This document shows, piece by piece, positions 33,984 to 42,586 of a stretch of 64,000 nt of DNA. The translations under genes were made by a program, and so were the position numbers. The notes beneath the pieces are model-generated. The model did no database searches, had not been told where the DNA came from, and saw only the letters and a program-made list of their open reading frames with translations. Origin of the DNA: Psychromarinibacter halotolerans (GTDB lineage: Bacteria; Pseudomonadota; Alphaproteobacteria; Rhodobacterales; Rhodobacteraceae); the NCBI RefSeq assembly GCF_029168315.1, contig NZ_JARGYD010000002.1:620001-684000 (forward strand), read 5' to 3'. The number at the start of each line of letters is the position of its first letter. Position 1 is the first letter of the stretch.

Positions 33984-34160
33984 ATGAGCGGGAACGGAAA
34001 CGCGCCCGTCATCATCAAAAGGAAGAAGGTCGTCGGCGGCGGCGGGCACCACGGTGGGGCGTGGAAGGTCGCGATTGAGATGTTCCTTCTTCGAACGACG
34101 CAGATTTTCGCGCCGGATCTTCGATTGCGCCCCGTCGGGGCGGTTCCGATGTCGTTCTGA
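33984..34160 (+). pseudogene. motB: Truncated motB (N-terminal remnant)
   Basis: The frame from the ATG at 33984, with GAGGTGG upstream, begins NAPVIIKRKKVVGGGGHHGG followed by AWKVA. This is the characteristic cytoplasmic N-terminus of the flagellar stator protein MotB. Intact MotB continues YADFVTAMMAFFLLMWLL (membrane helix with the proton-binding Asp) and ends in an OmpA-like peptidoglycan-binding domain. Here the sequence becomes unrelated after residue 30 (IEMFLLRTTQ) and stops at residue 58. No membrane helix or OmpA domain follows in any frame nearby. It marks a deletion or rearrangement point at about 34073. Confidence 0.8.
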
Positions 34161-34333
34161 CTGTTGCGTGATGGTGTTCGGGCCACGCGCCACCCCGTCG
34201 GGTGCGACGCCGTTTCTCGGATGAAATCGGTAATAGAATGTGAATTTCCTGCGTCCGCTTCAGGCGTTTTCGATAAAACTTATTATTAACAACACGTTCC
34301 GGGCTCGGCGCTGGTTGGCGCGGACAATGGAGT

Positions 34334-34684
34334 TTATTCTCGCCTTGTCAGTGCTTTGGGGTGGGCGAACAGTGTCGTCCGCCGGCCGGCAGAGTCGTAG
34401 GTATGCAGTTCCAGCGGTGTGTTCAGCGCCTCGAGCTTGCGGCGGGCGTCGGATAGACCTTGGCGGGCCGCCTCCAGCAGCGCGCCGTTCCGATCCGACA
34501 TCCGGCGCAAATCCGCGATGTCCTCGGGGTCGGGCCTCGACTGACCCAGCCGCGCCACCAGACGTTCCTTTTCATTGGCGATTTTTTCCAGGGCCCGGAA
34601 ATCGCCGCGCAGAACCGCCGCCCGTTCCCGCGCAAGCAGCTGTTTCATCGTGCGGGTGCAGCTGCCGCTATCAAACAGGGCCAT
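34334..34684 (-). CDS. Probable flagellar chaperone, FlgN-like
   Basis: The product has 116 residues from the ATG at 34684. It is almost all helical and charged: LLARERAAVLRGDFRALEKI, ANEKERLVARLGQ and ALLEAARQGLSDARRKLEAL. This matches the pattern of FlgN-family chaperones, which escort hook-associated proteins to the export gate. The start overlaps the end of the rod-binding gene by 14 bases, so the two are coupled. Sequence similarity alone is weak; the flagellar context carries most of the call. Confidence 0.55.
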   Translation of the reverse strand: MALFDSGSCTRTMKQLLARERAAVLRGDFRALEKIANEKERLVARLGQSRPDPEDIADLRRMSDRNGALLEAARQGLSDARRKLEALNTPLELHTYDSAGRRTTLFAHPKALTRRE

Positions 34685-34967
34685 CACGCTGTTCCTTGAG
34701 CGACTCGAATAAGGATTCGGCCAGCCCGATGCCGCCGGCGGCCACCATTTCCTGTGCCTGCGCTTGGACCAGGAACGAGCTGAATTGGTCCTCTCCCACG
34801 CCGCCGCCGAAGGCATCGCGGGCCTCGCCGAACCGCGCGGCCTTGAGCATTTCCGCAAGGAACGTCGCCTCTAACGCGCGCGCGGCGTCGCGCAGGCGAA
34901 TGTCTGACTCATTCTGAGAAGCGGGCCGTATGACGGGTTGGACTGGAGGGCCTTCGATGCCTTGCAT
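34671..34967 (-). CDS. flgJ: FlgJ N-terminal-type rod-binding protein
   Basis: The product has 98 residues, matching the rod-binding domain alone without the muramidase domain seen in enteric FlgJ. The core is ARALEATFLAEMLKAARFGE, then an acidic, glycine-rich loop, then DQFSSFLVQAQAQEMVAAGG and IGLAESLFESL. It helps rod assembly in the periplasm. Single-domain forms are usual in alphaproteobacteria. It is divergent from fliK and co-transcribed with the FlgN-like gene. Confidence 0.8.
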   Translation of the reverse strand: MQGIEGPPVQPVIRPASQNESDIRLRDAARALEATFLAEMLKAARFGEARDAFGGGVGEDQFSSFLVQAQAQEMVAAGGIGLAESLFESLKEQRDGPV

Positions 34968-35018
34968 CCCGTGGTTCCTTCAATTCGAGCTAGTTTCGGC
35001 GTGTATGCCCTGCCACCG

Positions 35019-35033
35019 GTAAACATCCGGTAA
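35019..35033. promoter_or_regulatory. Possible degenerate CtrA site between flgJ and fliK
   Basis: GTAA-ACATCCG-GTAA has the 4-7-4 spacing of the CtrA site TTAA-N7-TTAA with one mismatch in each half. It sits midway in the 117-base gap between the divergent flagellar transcripts. Weak evidence. Confidence 0.3.
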
Positions 35034-35084
35034 TCAATATGCGGGATAAGCGCCCAGTGGGCCGAGGCAGAACACCCGGGGCAG

Positions 35085-36896
35085 ATGATGCAGCCGATAC
35101 CAATGACCGATATCACGAACTCCGCGCCGGCAAGGGGCGGCAGTGCGCCAATGGTCGGCGAAAAATCCGCGAAAGCGTCGTCAGAGCGACCATTCTCGGC
35201 ATTCCTTTCCGGAGATTCGGACAGCCATTCGGGTTCGGCGGTCGCGGACCGTGGGAGCAATGGCAGCGGTCAAAACCCGGAAGAGACGCCGTCATCCGAA
35301 CCGACGCGGAAAGCCGCGCCCAAGGCCGCACGCGATGGCTTGAAAGTGAACGCGGAAGAGGCGGGCCCTATTGTCGAGGAAGACTCGGCTGCACAGGTGC
35401 TGGTCGCCACGTTACCTGTTGGACAGGCGTCGACCGACCCAATTCCGGACCCTGACGCCATCTCTGCCATCGAAGAATCTAAGCCGCGAGTGTCGGCGGC
35501 GGCCAAACGGGAAAGCGGGGTAGATTCCACGGCTGGTGCTCTTCGGGCATCTGGTCCGGGTCTGACTGATCCTGCCACCGGCTCGGGCATGGACCCGGTT
35601 GCTGACCTCAAGGCCGTCAGAGGTCTAATCGAAGCCAATGTTTCCAGCCCTGAGGGCGCACCGCAGACGCAATCAATGCTCGCAGTGGCACACCAGAACG
35701 CGGCGGCGGATGGTGATACGGGTACCAGAGGGGTGCGCGCAGCAGACGGGTCGGTGGTTTCTGGCCCAGCGAACACACCGGCAGAGGGCCCGCCGGGTCT
35801 GTCGATTGCGGGTGCGACGGCGGCGCGATTGGACAGTCGCAAGACGTCCCCTGTTGGCGGGACAAGACAGGATATGCCTTGGTCCGTCGGCCGTGCAGAA
35901 GCCCGGGCAGACCGGTCGCAGCGTGAAGTTCCGGCCGGCGCGCGGCTCGACACCCGCATGCTGCTGCCGGATGCACAAGGTGCCGCCCGACAGGCGGAAC
36001 GCCCGGGCGTCGCCAGTGAATCGCGAGGTAAGTCCGAGCGGTCCGTCGAAATGCCGGTGGCAGTGCCGCCCGGACTTTCCGGCGACCGCCCCCCGGCGGC
36101 TGCTGCCCCCGGCTTCGCGGATACAGAGCGACCGTCGGATGGCAGGGCAAACCCCTCCACACCGTTTTCCGAGTCGGGTCTGCCGGCAGGCCAACTGATG
36201 CCGCAACCGCAGGTGAAGTCTGCCGATACGACTGCCGGGCGCCGCACGGGTCGTGCTGCGGCCGTCCCGGACGCGCCGCGCACCGAGTCCGCACCCGCAA
36301 CAGCAGTTTCGGCCCCGGCCCTGATGACGGCGATGCCCATCGCGCCACCGGCAAGTACGCCCGTGGCAAACGCGGTATCGCGCGAGGCGGAGCGTGGGTT
36401 CACCTCTGTCATCGGGGAAGGGCCATCGCCCGAAATGTCCGGTATCACGTCGTCAGCGGATCGCGCCGGATCGACGCCGCCAGCGCGCGCGATCGTGAGC
36501 GATCCCGCGCTGCCCCGTCAGATTGCCGTGCAACTGATGGATGCGATGCGCGGCAACCCGGACAGGCCGGTGGAACTGGTGCTGGAACCCGCGGAATTAG
36601 GCCGCGTCCGCATGTCGATGGCGGGCGGTGACGGGACGATGCAGGTCTCGCTGACCATCGAACGCATGGAAACCGCCGACCTTTTGCGCCGTCATATCGA
36701 GACGCTCGCACAGGAGTTCCGCCAGCTTGGGTATCGCGATGTCTCTTTCCGGTTCAGCGGCGAGGGGGCGTCATCGAATGGTGGTCAGGGCTTTGCGAGC
36801 GGCACCGCCGGCGACGGTTTGTTTGAGGTCGCAGAGCCCGACGGCCCCAGCCCGGTAAGGCTTTTGCTTGGCGACCGGATGGATATTCGGCTTTAG
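35085..36896 (+). CDS. fliK: Flagellar hook-length control protein FliK
   Basis: The product has up to 603 residues; ATG codons at 35085, 35088 and 35103 are all possible. Residues 1 to about 460 are low-complexity and rich in Ala, Pro, Ser and Gly, as expected for the molecular ruler. The C-terminal domain (about 475-570) is conserved: RQIAVQLMDAMRGNPDRPVE, LVLEPAELGRVRMSM and GTMQVSLTIERMETADLLRR. It is exported and switches the apparatus from hook to filament secretion. flgD follows after 13 bases. Confidence 0.9.
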   Translation: MMQPIPMTDITNSAPARGGSAPMVGEKSAKASSERPFSAFLSGDSDSHSGSAVADRGSNGSGQNPEETPSSEPTRKAAPKAARDGLKVNAEEAGPIVEEDSAAQVLVATLPVGQASTDPIPDPDAISAIEESKPRVSAAAKRESGVDSTAGALRASGPGLTDPATGSGMDPVADLKAVRGLIEANVSSPEGAPQTQSMLAVAHQNAAADGDTGTRGVRAADGSVVSGPANTPAEGPPGLSIAGATAARLDSRKTSPVGGTRQDMPWSVGRAEARADRSQREVPAGARLDTRMLLPDAQGAARQAERPGVASESRGKSERSVEMPVAVPPGLSGDRPPAAAAPGFADTERPSDGRANPSTPFSESGLPAGQLMPQPQVKSADTTAGRRTGRAAAVPDAPRTESAPATAVSAPALMTAMPIAPPASTPVANAVSREAERGFTSVIGEGPSPEMSGITSSADRAGSTPPARAIVSDPALPRQIAVQLMDAMRGNPDRPVELVLEPAELGRVRMSMAGGDGTMQVSLTIERMETADLLRRHIETLAQEFRQLGYRDVSFRFSGEGASSNGGQGFASGTAGDGLFEVAEPDGPSPVRLLLGDRMDIRL

Positions 36897-36909
36897 AAAG
36901 GACCCGAAG

Positions 36910-37584
36910 ATGGAGATCACGCAGACGCAGACGTCTCCGGTTGCCGCGACCCTGTCCGGCGACCCGACGCCCGAACGCACATCGGACGAACCCACCATCG
37001 CGTCCGACTTCGAGACGTTTCTTAAGATGCTCACGGTCCAGATGGAAAATCAGGATCCGCTGAACCCAGTGAAAGCCGAGGATTTCGCGGTGCAGCTGGC
37101 AACGTTTTCCGGCGTGGAGCAGGCGGTATATACCAACAAACTGCTGGGGCAGCTTCAGTCGCAGATGGGGCTTTCCGGCATCGGCCCCTACGCCGACTGG
37201 ATCGGGAAAGACGCGCGGGCGCCGGTTGACGCGTATTTCGATGGCTCCGCGATCAACATCGCGACCGAGCCTGATCCCACAGCGACAGAAGCGTTTCTTG
37301 TCGTGCGCGATGGCAACGGAATAGAGGTGCAGCGCGTCGCGATCCCGACCGACCCCCGGTTGGTCGAGTGGGACGGCACCACTGCCAGCGGGCTTCCGTT
37401 CCCCGAGGGCCGCTATGGCTTCACGGTCGAAAGCTGGTCGGAGGACGGGCTGGAAGCGGTCGAAACCGCGCAGGTCTACACCCGTGTCCTAGAAGCGCGC
37501 GGCGATGCCGACAAGACCGTGCTGGTGACGGCAGGGGGAATCGAAGTGCCGGTTGATGAGGTCACTGGCCTGCGGCAGCCATGA
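36910..37584 (+). CDS. flgD: Flagellar hook capping protein FlgD
   Basis: The product has 224 residues from the ATG at 36910 (AAAGGACCCGAAG upstream). The conserved N-terminal region is DFETFLKMLTVQMENQDPLN followed by PVKAEDFAVQLATFSGVEQ. The C-terminal half has a FlgD Ig-like/tudor fold (VEWDGTTASGLPFPEGRYGF). It caps the growing hook. No flagellar gene follows; ubiB converges 8 bases downstream, so the flagellar segment ends here. Confidence 0.93.
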   Translation: MEITQTQTSPVAATLSGDPTPERTSDEPTIASDFETFLKMLTVQMENQDPLNPVKAEDFAVQLATFSGVEQAVYTNKLLGQLQSQMGLSGIGPYADWIGKDARAPVDAYFDGSAINIATEPDPTATEAFLVVRDGNGIEVQRVAIPTDPRLVEWDGTTASGLPFPEGRYGFTVESWSEDGLEAVETAQVYTRVLEARGDADKTVLVTAGGIEVPVDEVTGLRQP

Positions 37585-37592
37585 TCCGACGG

Positions 37593-39122
37593 TCAGATCA
37601 GGGTGCCAATCCAGACGCCAAGCGCCACCAGAAAACCTCCGAAACCGGCGTAAAGCAAAGCCTGCCAGCGGGTCGGGCGGGTCGGCCGATGCGGATCTGT
37701 CTTTCGGTCGGACAGGGCGGCCTCGACCATCTCTGGCAGGCGCGGCCCGACACGCGACAGGACGCCAAGTGTCTTGGACAGGTCGTTCAGAACCGCGCGG
37801 GGGCCGACGTTCTGCTTGATGTAATCCTCGACCACCGGCTGCGCCACGCGCCAGATGTTCATGTGCGGATCAAGCGAGCGCGCGACGCCCTCGACCACGA
37901 CCATCGTCCGCTGCAGCAGGATCAGTTCGGTCCGCGTTTCCATGCCGAACCGCTCGGTCACTTCGAACAGGTGGTTCAGAAGTCGCCCCATCGACATGCG
38001 CGACGCGTCTAGGTCGAAGATGGGTTCCCCCACGGACCGCAGCGCGCGGGCGAAGGCGTCGACATCTTGGTCGGCGGGCACGTAGCCCGCTTCGAAATGG
38101 ACCTCTGCGACCCGCCGGTAATCCTTGCGGATGAACCCGAACAAAATCTCGGCGTAGACCCGGCGGGTGTACTCGTCGATCGAGCCCATGATCCCGAAAT
38201 CGAGCGCGATGAGATCGCCGTTCGGCGCGACCTTCAGGTTGCCCTGATGCATGTCGCCGTGAAAATAGCCGTCCCGCAGCGCGTGGCGCAGGAACAGCTG
38301 CAGCACCCGCTCGGCCAGTGCGCGGCGGTCGTGTCCTGCGGCATCGATCGCGTCGAGGTCGTTCAGCGCGATGCCCTCGGCCCAGCCCAGCGCCATCGCG
38401 CGGCGGCCGGACAGGAACCATTCCACCTGCGGCACCCGGAAACCTTCGTCGCCGGCGGTGTTCGCGGCGTATTCGGCCGCGGCCGAGGTCTCCATGCGCA
38501 GGTCAAGCTCGCCCAGAACGACGCCTTCGAAATGCTCGATCACGTCGCGCGGGCGCAGCCGACGCGACGCCGGCGACAGAAGCTCGATCATGTCGGCGGC
38601 GAAATAGAAGGCGTCGACATCCTTGCGGAACGCGCGTTCGATCCCGGGCCGCAGCACCTTCACCGCGACTTCGCGCCCGTCATCGGCCAGCCGGGCGCGG
38701 TGCACCTGTGCGATCGATGCAGCGGCGACAGGCTGGGAAAACTCGGAAAAGATCTCTTCGATGGGATGCTGAAGCTCTGCCTCGATCGTCCTTTTGGCGA
38801 TGGCCACGGGAAAGGGCGGCAGCTTGTCCTGCAGCACCTGCAGCTGCTTCGCGAGATCGGCGCCGACCACGTCGGGCCGGGTCGACAGGATCTGACCGAA
38901 CTTGATGTAGGCGGGACCCAGCGCGGTCAGCGCGCGGGTGACCGGCGGCATGGCCGGATCGCCGCTGTAGCCAAGCCATTTGAACGGCCAGCCAAGAATA
39001 CGCGCCGCGGCCCGCAGCATGGGCGGCGCATCCATCGCGTCCAGCACCACGCCCATCGCGCCGGTGCGCTCCATCGTTGCGCCGGTCCGGATCAGCCGCC
39101 AAATGTTGTGAGGTCCGCGCAA
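37593..39122 (-). CDS. ubiB: Ubiquinone biosynthesis kinase-like protein UbiB
   Basis: The product has 509 residues. It has the ABC1/ADCK kinase-like fold: the KxGQ-type motif in YIKFGQILSTRPDVVG, the catalytic-loop segment YFHGDMHQGNL, and the metal-binding ALDFGIMGSID. The C-terminal end is hydrophobic (LYAGFGGFLVALGVWIGTLI), a membrane anchor. It supports ubiquinone synthesis, probably by handling lipid intermediates through ATP hydrolysis. It starts 3 bases after the ubiE stop. Confidence 0.95.
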   Translation of the reverse strand: MRGPHNIWRLIRTGATMERTGAMGVVLDAMDAPPMLRAAARILGWPFKWLGYSGDPAMPPVTRALTALGPAYIKFGQILSTRPDVVGADLAKQLQVLQDKLPPFPVAIAKRTIEAELQHPIEEIFSEFSQPVAAASIAQVHRARLADDGREVAVKVLRPGIERAFRKDVDAFYFAADMIELLSPASRRLRPRDVIEHFEGVVLGELDLRMETSAAAEYAANTAGDEGFRVPQVEWFLSGRRAMALGWAEGIALNDLDAIDAAGHDRRALAERVLQLFLRHALRDGYFHGDMHQGNLKVAPNGDLIALDFGIMGSIDEYTRRVYAEILFGFIRKDYRRVAEVHFEAGYVPADQDVDAFARALRSVGEPIFDLDASRMSMGRLLNHLFEVTERFGMETRTELILLQRTMVVVEGVARSLDPHMNIWRVAQPVVEDYIKQNVGPRAVLNDLSKTLGVLSRVGPRLPEMVEAALSDRKTDPHRPTRPTRWQALLYAGFGGFLVALGVWIGTLI

Positions 39123-39125
39123 GGC

Positions 39126-39869
39126 TTAGATCTTCCAGCCGGAATGCAGCGCGGCGACGCCCATCGTCAGGTTGCGATATTTAACCTGACCGAAACCCGC
39201 ATCCCGGATCATGGCGGCAAAGGTTTCCTGGTCGGGGAACTTGCGGATCGATTCGACAAGATACTGATAGCTGTCGCGATCGTTCGCGATGATCTGGCCC
39301 ATGCGCGGGATCACGTTGAACGAATACAGGTCGTACAGTTTCTGCATGCCCGGGTTGGGAAGCTGCGAGAATTCCAGAACCATCAGCCGTCCGCCGGGCT
39401 TCAAAACGCGATAGGCCTCGGCCAGCGCATCCTGCGGCCGGGTCACGTTCCGGATGCCGAAGCTGATCGTATAGACGTCGAAGCTGTTCGACTCGAACGG
39501 CAGTGCCATCGCGTCACCGACGACCCAGTCCAGACGGTCGGCCATCTTCTCGGCTTCGGCGCGGGTGCGACCGGCGGTCAGCATCCCCTCGGTCAGGTCG
39601 CAGACCACGGCGCTTGCCCCAGGGGCGCGGCCAAGGAACCGGAACGCGATGTCGCCGGTGCCGCCCGCAACGTCCAGCAGGCGCTGGCCGTCGCGCGGCG
39701 CCAGCCAGTCCATCATCGCGTCTTTCCACGCGCGGTGGATGCCGACCGACATGACGTCGTTCATCACGTCGTACTTCGACGCGACCGACGTGAACACGCC
39801 GTGCACACGCCCGGCCTTTTCCTCTTCGGGAATGGTCTGGTTGCCGAAATGCGTCGTCTTTTCCGTCAT
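39126..39869 (-). CDS. ubiE: Ubiquinone/menaquinone C-methyltransferase UbiE
   Basis: The product has 247 residues. Family markers are HFGNQTIPEEEKAGRVHGVF, KYDVMNDVMSVGIHRAWKD, the SAM-binding LLDVAGGTGDIAFRFL, and ISFGIRNVTRPQDALAEAYR. It methylates the benzoquinone ring in ubiquinone synthesis. ubiE and ubiB form a coupled pair. The usual neighbour mutM is about 11 kb away here and lies on the same strand. Confidence 0.96.
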   Translation of the reverse strand: MTEKTTHFGNQTIPEEEKAGRVHGVFTSVASKYDVMNDVMSVGIHRAWKDAMMDWLAPRDGQRLLDVAGGTGDIAFRFLGRAPGASAVVCDLTEGMLTAGRTRAEAEKMADRLDWVVGDAMALPFESNSFDVYTISFGIRNVTRPQDALAEAYRVLKPGGRLMVLEFSQLPNPGMQKLYDLYSFNVIPRMGQIIANDRDSYQYLVESIRKFPDQETFAAMIRDAGFGQVKYRNLTMGVAALHSGWKI

Positions 39870-39956
39870 CTCATCCGCTCGGTTTGCCCTGTCACGTTCC
39901 GATATAGCCCATCGCGGCGGGACACAAATGCCGATGAGGTCGCAGGTGGGTTCGGA

Positions 39957-40607
39957 TCAGACGGGAACGAAGGTTTCGGTCTTGGGGTCGTAGCAAAGCA
40001 ACTCGCCATTCGCGATGTCGTTCCAGACGCCGTGCAGCGACAGCTTCTCGGACTCGACGGCCTCGACCACGAAGGGGAAGGTCATCAGGTTCTCAAGGCT
40101 GGTCAGGATCGCCTGCTGTTCCAATGCGCGCAGCCGTTCGGTGCGGTCATCGATATCCTTCACCTTCTCGTAACCCGGGCGCAGGATGTCCATCCAGCGG
40201 CCGACGAAGGAGGATTCCTTTTCCAGTTCCGGCGCCTCGCCCGAGCACATGTCGTGGCAGCCTTGGACGCCACCGCAGCTGGAATGGCCCATGATCACGA
40301 TGTTCGCGACCTTCAGCGCGGTCACCGCGTATTCCAGCGCCGCAGACGTGCCGTGCTGCTGGCCGTCGGGTTTGTGCGGCGGCACGAGGTTGGCGATGTT
40401 GCGGTGAATGAAGAATTCGCCCTGATCCGCTTCGAAGATCGCGGTGACGTGGACGCGGCTGTCGCAGCACGAGATGATCATCGCGCGCGGCCGCTGACCT
40501 TCCTCTGCAAGGCGGCGGTACCACGCCTTGTTTTCGGAATATGTCGTGGCCTTCCACCCTTGATAGCGGGTGGCCAGATAGGCTGGCAGGGGCTTTGCCT
40601 CTTTCAT
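39957..40607 (-). CDS. Beta-class carbonic anhydrase
   Basis: The product has 216 residues. The zinc ligands and catalytic dyad are visible: Cys and Asp-Arg in MIISCCDSRVHV, and His and Cys in MGHSSCGGVQGCHDM. FIHRNIANLVPP is the conserved segment between them. It interconverts CO2 and bicarbonate in the cytoplasm, supplying bicarbonate to carboxylases. The gene stands alone with a 91-base gap to ubiE. Confidence 0.95.
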   Translation of the reverse strand: MKEAKPLPAYLATRYQGWKATTYSENKAWYRRLAEEGQRPRAMIISCCDSRVHVTAIFEADQGEFFIHRNIANLVPPHKPDGQQHGTSAALEYAVTALKVANIVIMGHSSCGGVQGCHDMCSGEAPELEKESSFVGRWMDILRPGYEKVKDIDDRTERLRALEQQAILTSLENLMTFPFVVEAVESEKLSLHGVWNDIANGELLCYDPKTETFVPV

Positions 40608-40755
40608 CGCATTCTCCGCAGCTGGCGTTCACTGTCGTCCTAGGCTGCATTTTCACGAAATTCGAGCGGGAATTCAAAACCGGATCAACGAAATCTTGAG
40701 TCGCATCATGCAGAAAGCCGGTGGGTGAGCGGGCATTCCACCGGGGTAGAAGGCA

Positions 40756-41133
40756 ATGCGGGTAAGCAAACTGCGACCGGCCGAGGTCGTGGGGCTGGAA
40801 TTCGAGAGGCTTTAACGGTTCTGGCGCAGGCTTGGGCCAGAGCATGGAGAAATCGCGCTGGGCATCGCGATGGAGGATCTTGCCCTGCTGCTGCAAGAGG
40901 CCCGCGTGGCGTGGGAGATGGGTGATCGGCGCGCGTTGCGGATGCGCGCACTGGCGTTGCAGGGCACGGCGGATCGGCTTGGCATGCCGCAGGTCCGGAC
41001 CGTCGCGGGCGACGTGATCGCGCTGTGCTCTGCCGGGGACGAGGCCGCGCTTGCCGCGATCGTCGAGCGGCTTCAGCGGCTTGGCGAAGGCTCGCTTTGC
41101 GCGGTTTGGGATGCGCAGGTGCCGGTGGTCTGA
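40756..41133 (+). pseudogene. Small helical protein gene interrupted by in-frame TAA
   Basis: From an ATG at 40756 with GAAGG five bases upstream, the frame reads MRVSKLRPAEVVGLEFERL and then TAA at 40813-40815. The same frame continues without another stop for 106 codons: RFWRRLGPEHGEIALGIA, then MEDLALLLQEARVAWEMG and more helical sequence to 41133. Composition and codon use are alike on both sides, and the joined chain makes sense as one helical protein of about 125 residues. A shorter product could start at the ATG at 40870 (87 residues). Either a nonsense mutation or a sequencing error explains the stop. The family has no known function. Confidence 0.6.
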
Positions 41134-41200
41134 AGGGGGCTTGTCGCCACAGGCGGAACGGCTAGGGTCTGGGCGATCCATGAAATGAAGGTCCGCCCCT

Positions 41201-42586
41201 ATGTCTCTCCGCTTCGCTTCCGACAGCCCCGACGCCATCCCCCTGCACGTCGTCCCCAAGGACGACGTCGAGGGCTGGACCGCGGCGCAGCCCGAACGGG
41301 TGCGCCAGTGGGCGCAGGCGAATGGCTTCGACGGGTCGCTGGGCAAGGTTCTGGTGATCCCGGCAGAGGATGGCGGGATCGACGCCGCTGCGGTGGGCTT
41401 CGGAACGGCGGCTGACCGTGCGCGGGGCCGGTTCGCCCTGGCGCGGGCGCAGGCGGTTTTGCCGGACGCCACCTATCGTCTGGTGACCGAACTGGAACCG
41501 GGCCACCGGGACGAGAACGCGCTGGGCTGGCTGCTGTCGCGCTATCGCTTCGGCCGCTATCGGGCGACTGCCCCGGAAGGCGCGGCGCTGGTTGCGCCGG
41601 ACGGCGTCGATGCGGATCGGCTAGAGGCCATCGCCGGCGGCGAGGCCCTGACGCGCGACCTGATCAACACGCCCGCCGCCGACATGGGGCCCGATGCGCT
41701 GGAAGAAGCGGCGCGCGACCTTGCGTCGGACATCGGTGCGGAAATTCAGGTGACCACGGGCGGCGCGCTGCTGGACGACAATTTCCCGATGATCCACGCG
41801 GTCGGCCGCGCCGCCGCCTCTGCGCCGCGCCTGATCGACATGCGCTGGGGGACCGAGGGGCCGACGGTGACGCTGGTGGGCAAGGGTGTCTGTTTCGACA
41901 CCGGCGGGTTGAACATCAAGCCCGGCGCGTCGATGGGGCTGATGAAAAAGGACATGGGCGGCGCGGCGACGGTGCTGGGTCTGGCCAGTATGATCGCCAC
42001 TCTGAAACTGCCGGTGCAGTTGCGGGTGCTTGTTCCGGCGGTCGAGAACAACATCGCCGGCAACGCCTTCCGTCCGCAGGACATCCTGACCTCGCGCAAG
42101 GGTCTGACGGTCGAGATCAACAACACCGACGCCGAAGGACGGCTGGTGCTGGCCGATGCGCTGGCGCTGGCGGACGAGACGCCGTCGGATCTGCTGATCT
42201 CGATGGCGACCCTGACCGGCGCGGCGCGCGTGGCGGTCGGCCCCGACATCGCGCCGTTCTACGCCACGGACCCCGCGCTGGCCGCGGCGATCCGGGCGGC
42301 GGGCAACGCCATCGCGGACCCGGTGTGGGAGATGCCGTATCACCAGCCTTACGAAGAGATGATCGAGCCGGGCATCGCCGATCTGGACAACGCGCCGAAG
42401 GGTGGCTTTGCCGGGTCGATCACCGCCGCGCTATTCCTGCGCCGGTTCGTCACCGAAACACCGCGATACGCGCATTTCGACATCTACGGCTGGCAGCCGT
42501 CGCCTGCCCCCGCTCGGCCGAAGGGCGGCGTCGGGCAGGGCGCGCGCGCGATCCTTCAGGCGCTGCCCGGGGTGCTGGGCCTGTGA
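41201..42586 (+). CDS. Leucyl aminopeptidase family protein (M17)
   Basis: The product has 461 residues. The C-terminal catalytic domain is intact: GKGVCFDTGGLNIKPGASMG with metal-binding Lys and Asp, MKKDMGGAATVLGLA, and the signature NNTDAEGRLVLADAL supplying Asp, Glu and Arg. The N-terminal domain is shorter and unlike PepA, as in the PepB-like alphaproteobacterial group. It is a two-metal cytoplasmic exopeptidase. The stop overlaps the GTG start of the NlpC/P60 gene (GTGA). Confidence 0.94.
   Translation: MSLRFASDSPDAIPLHVVPKDDVEGWTAAQPERVRQWAQANGFDGSLGKVLVIPAEDGGIDAAAVGFGTAADRARGRFALARAQAVLPDATYRLVTELEPGHRDENALGWLLSRYRFGRYRATAPEGAALVAPDGVDADRLEAIAGGEALTRDLINTPAADMGPDALEEAARDLASDIGAEIQVTTGGALLDDNFPMIHAVGRAAASAPRLIDMRWGTEGPTVTLVGKGVCFDTGGLNIKPGASMGLMKKDMGGAATVLGLASMIATLKLPVQLRVLVPAVENNIAGNAFRPQDILTSRKGLTVEINNTDAEGRLVLADALALADETPSDLLISMATLTGAARVAVGPDIAPFYATDPALAAAIRAAGNAIADPVWEMPYHQPYEEMIEPGIADLDNAPKGGFAGSITAALFLRRFVTETPRYAHFDIYGWQPSPAPARPKGGVGQGARAILQALPGVLGL

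Noticed and set aside
38067..40643. Long plus-strand frame across ubiB, ubiE and the carbonic anhydrase gene
   Set aside because: It opposes three convincing genes and shows no protein family features.
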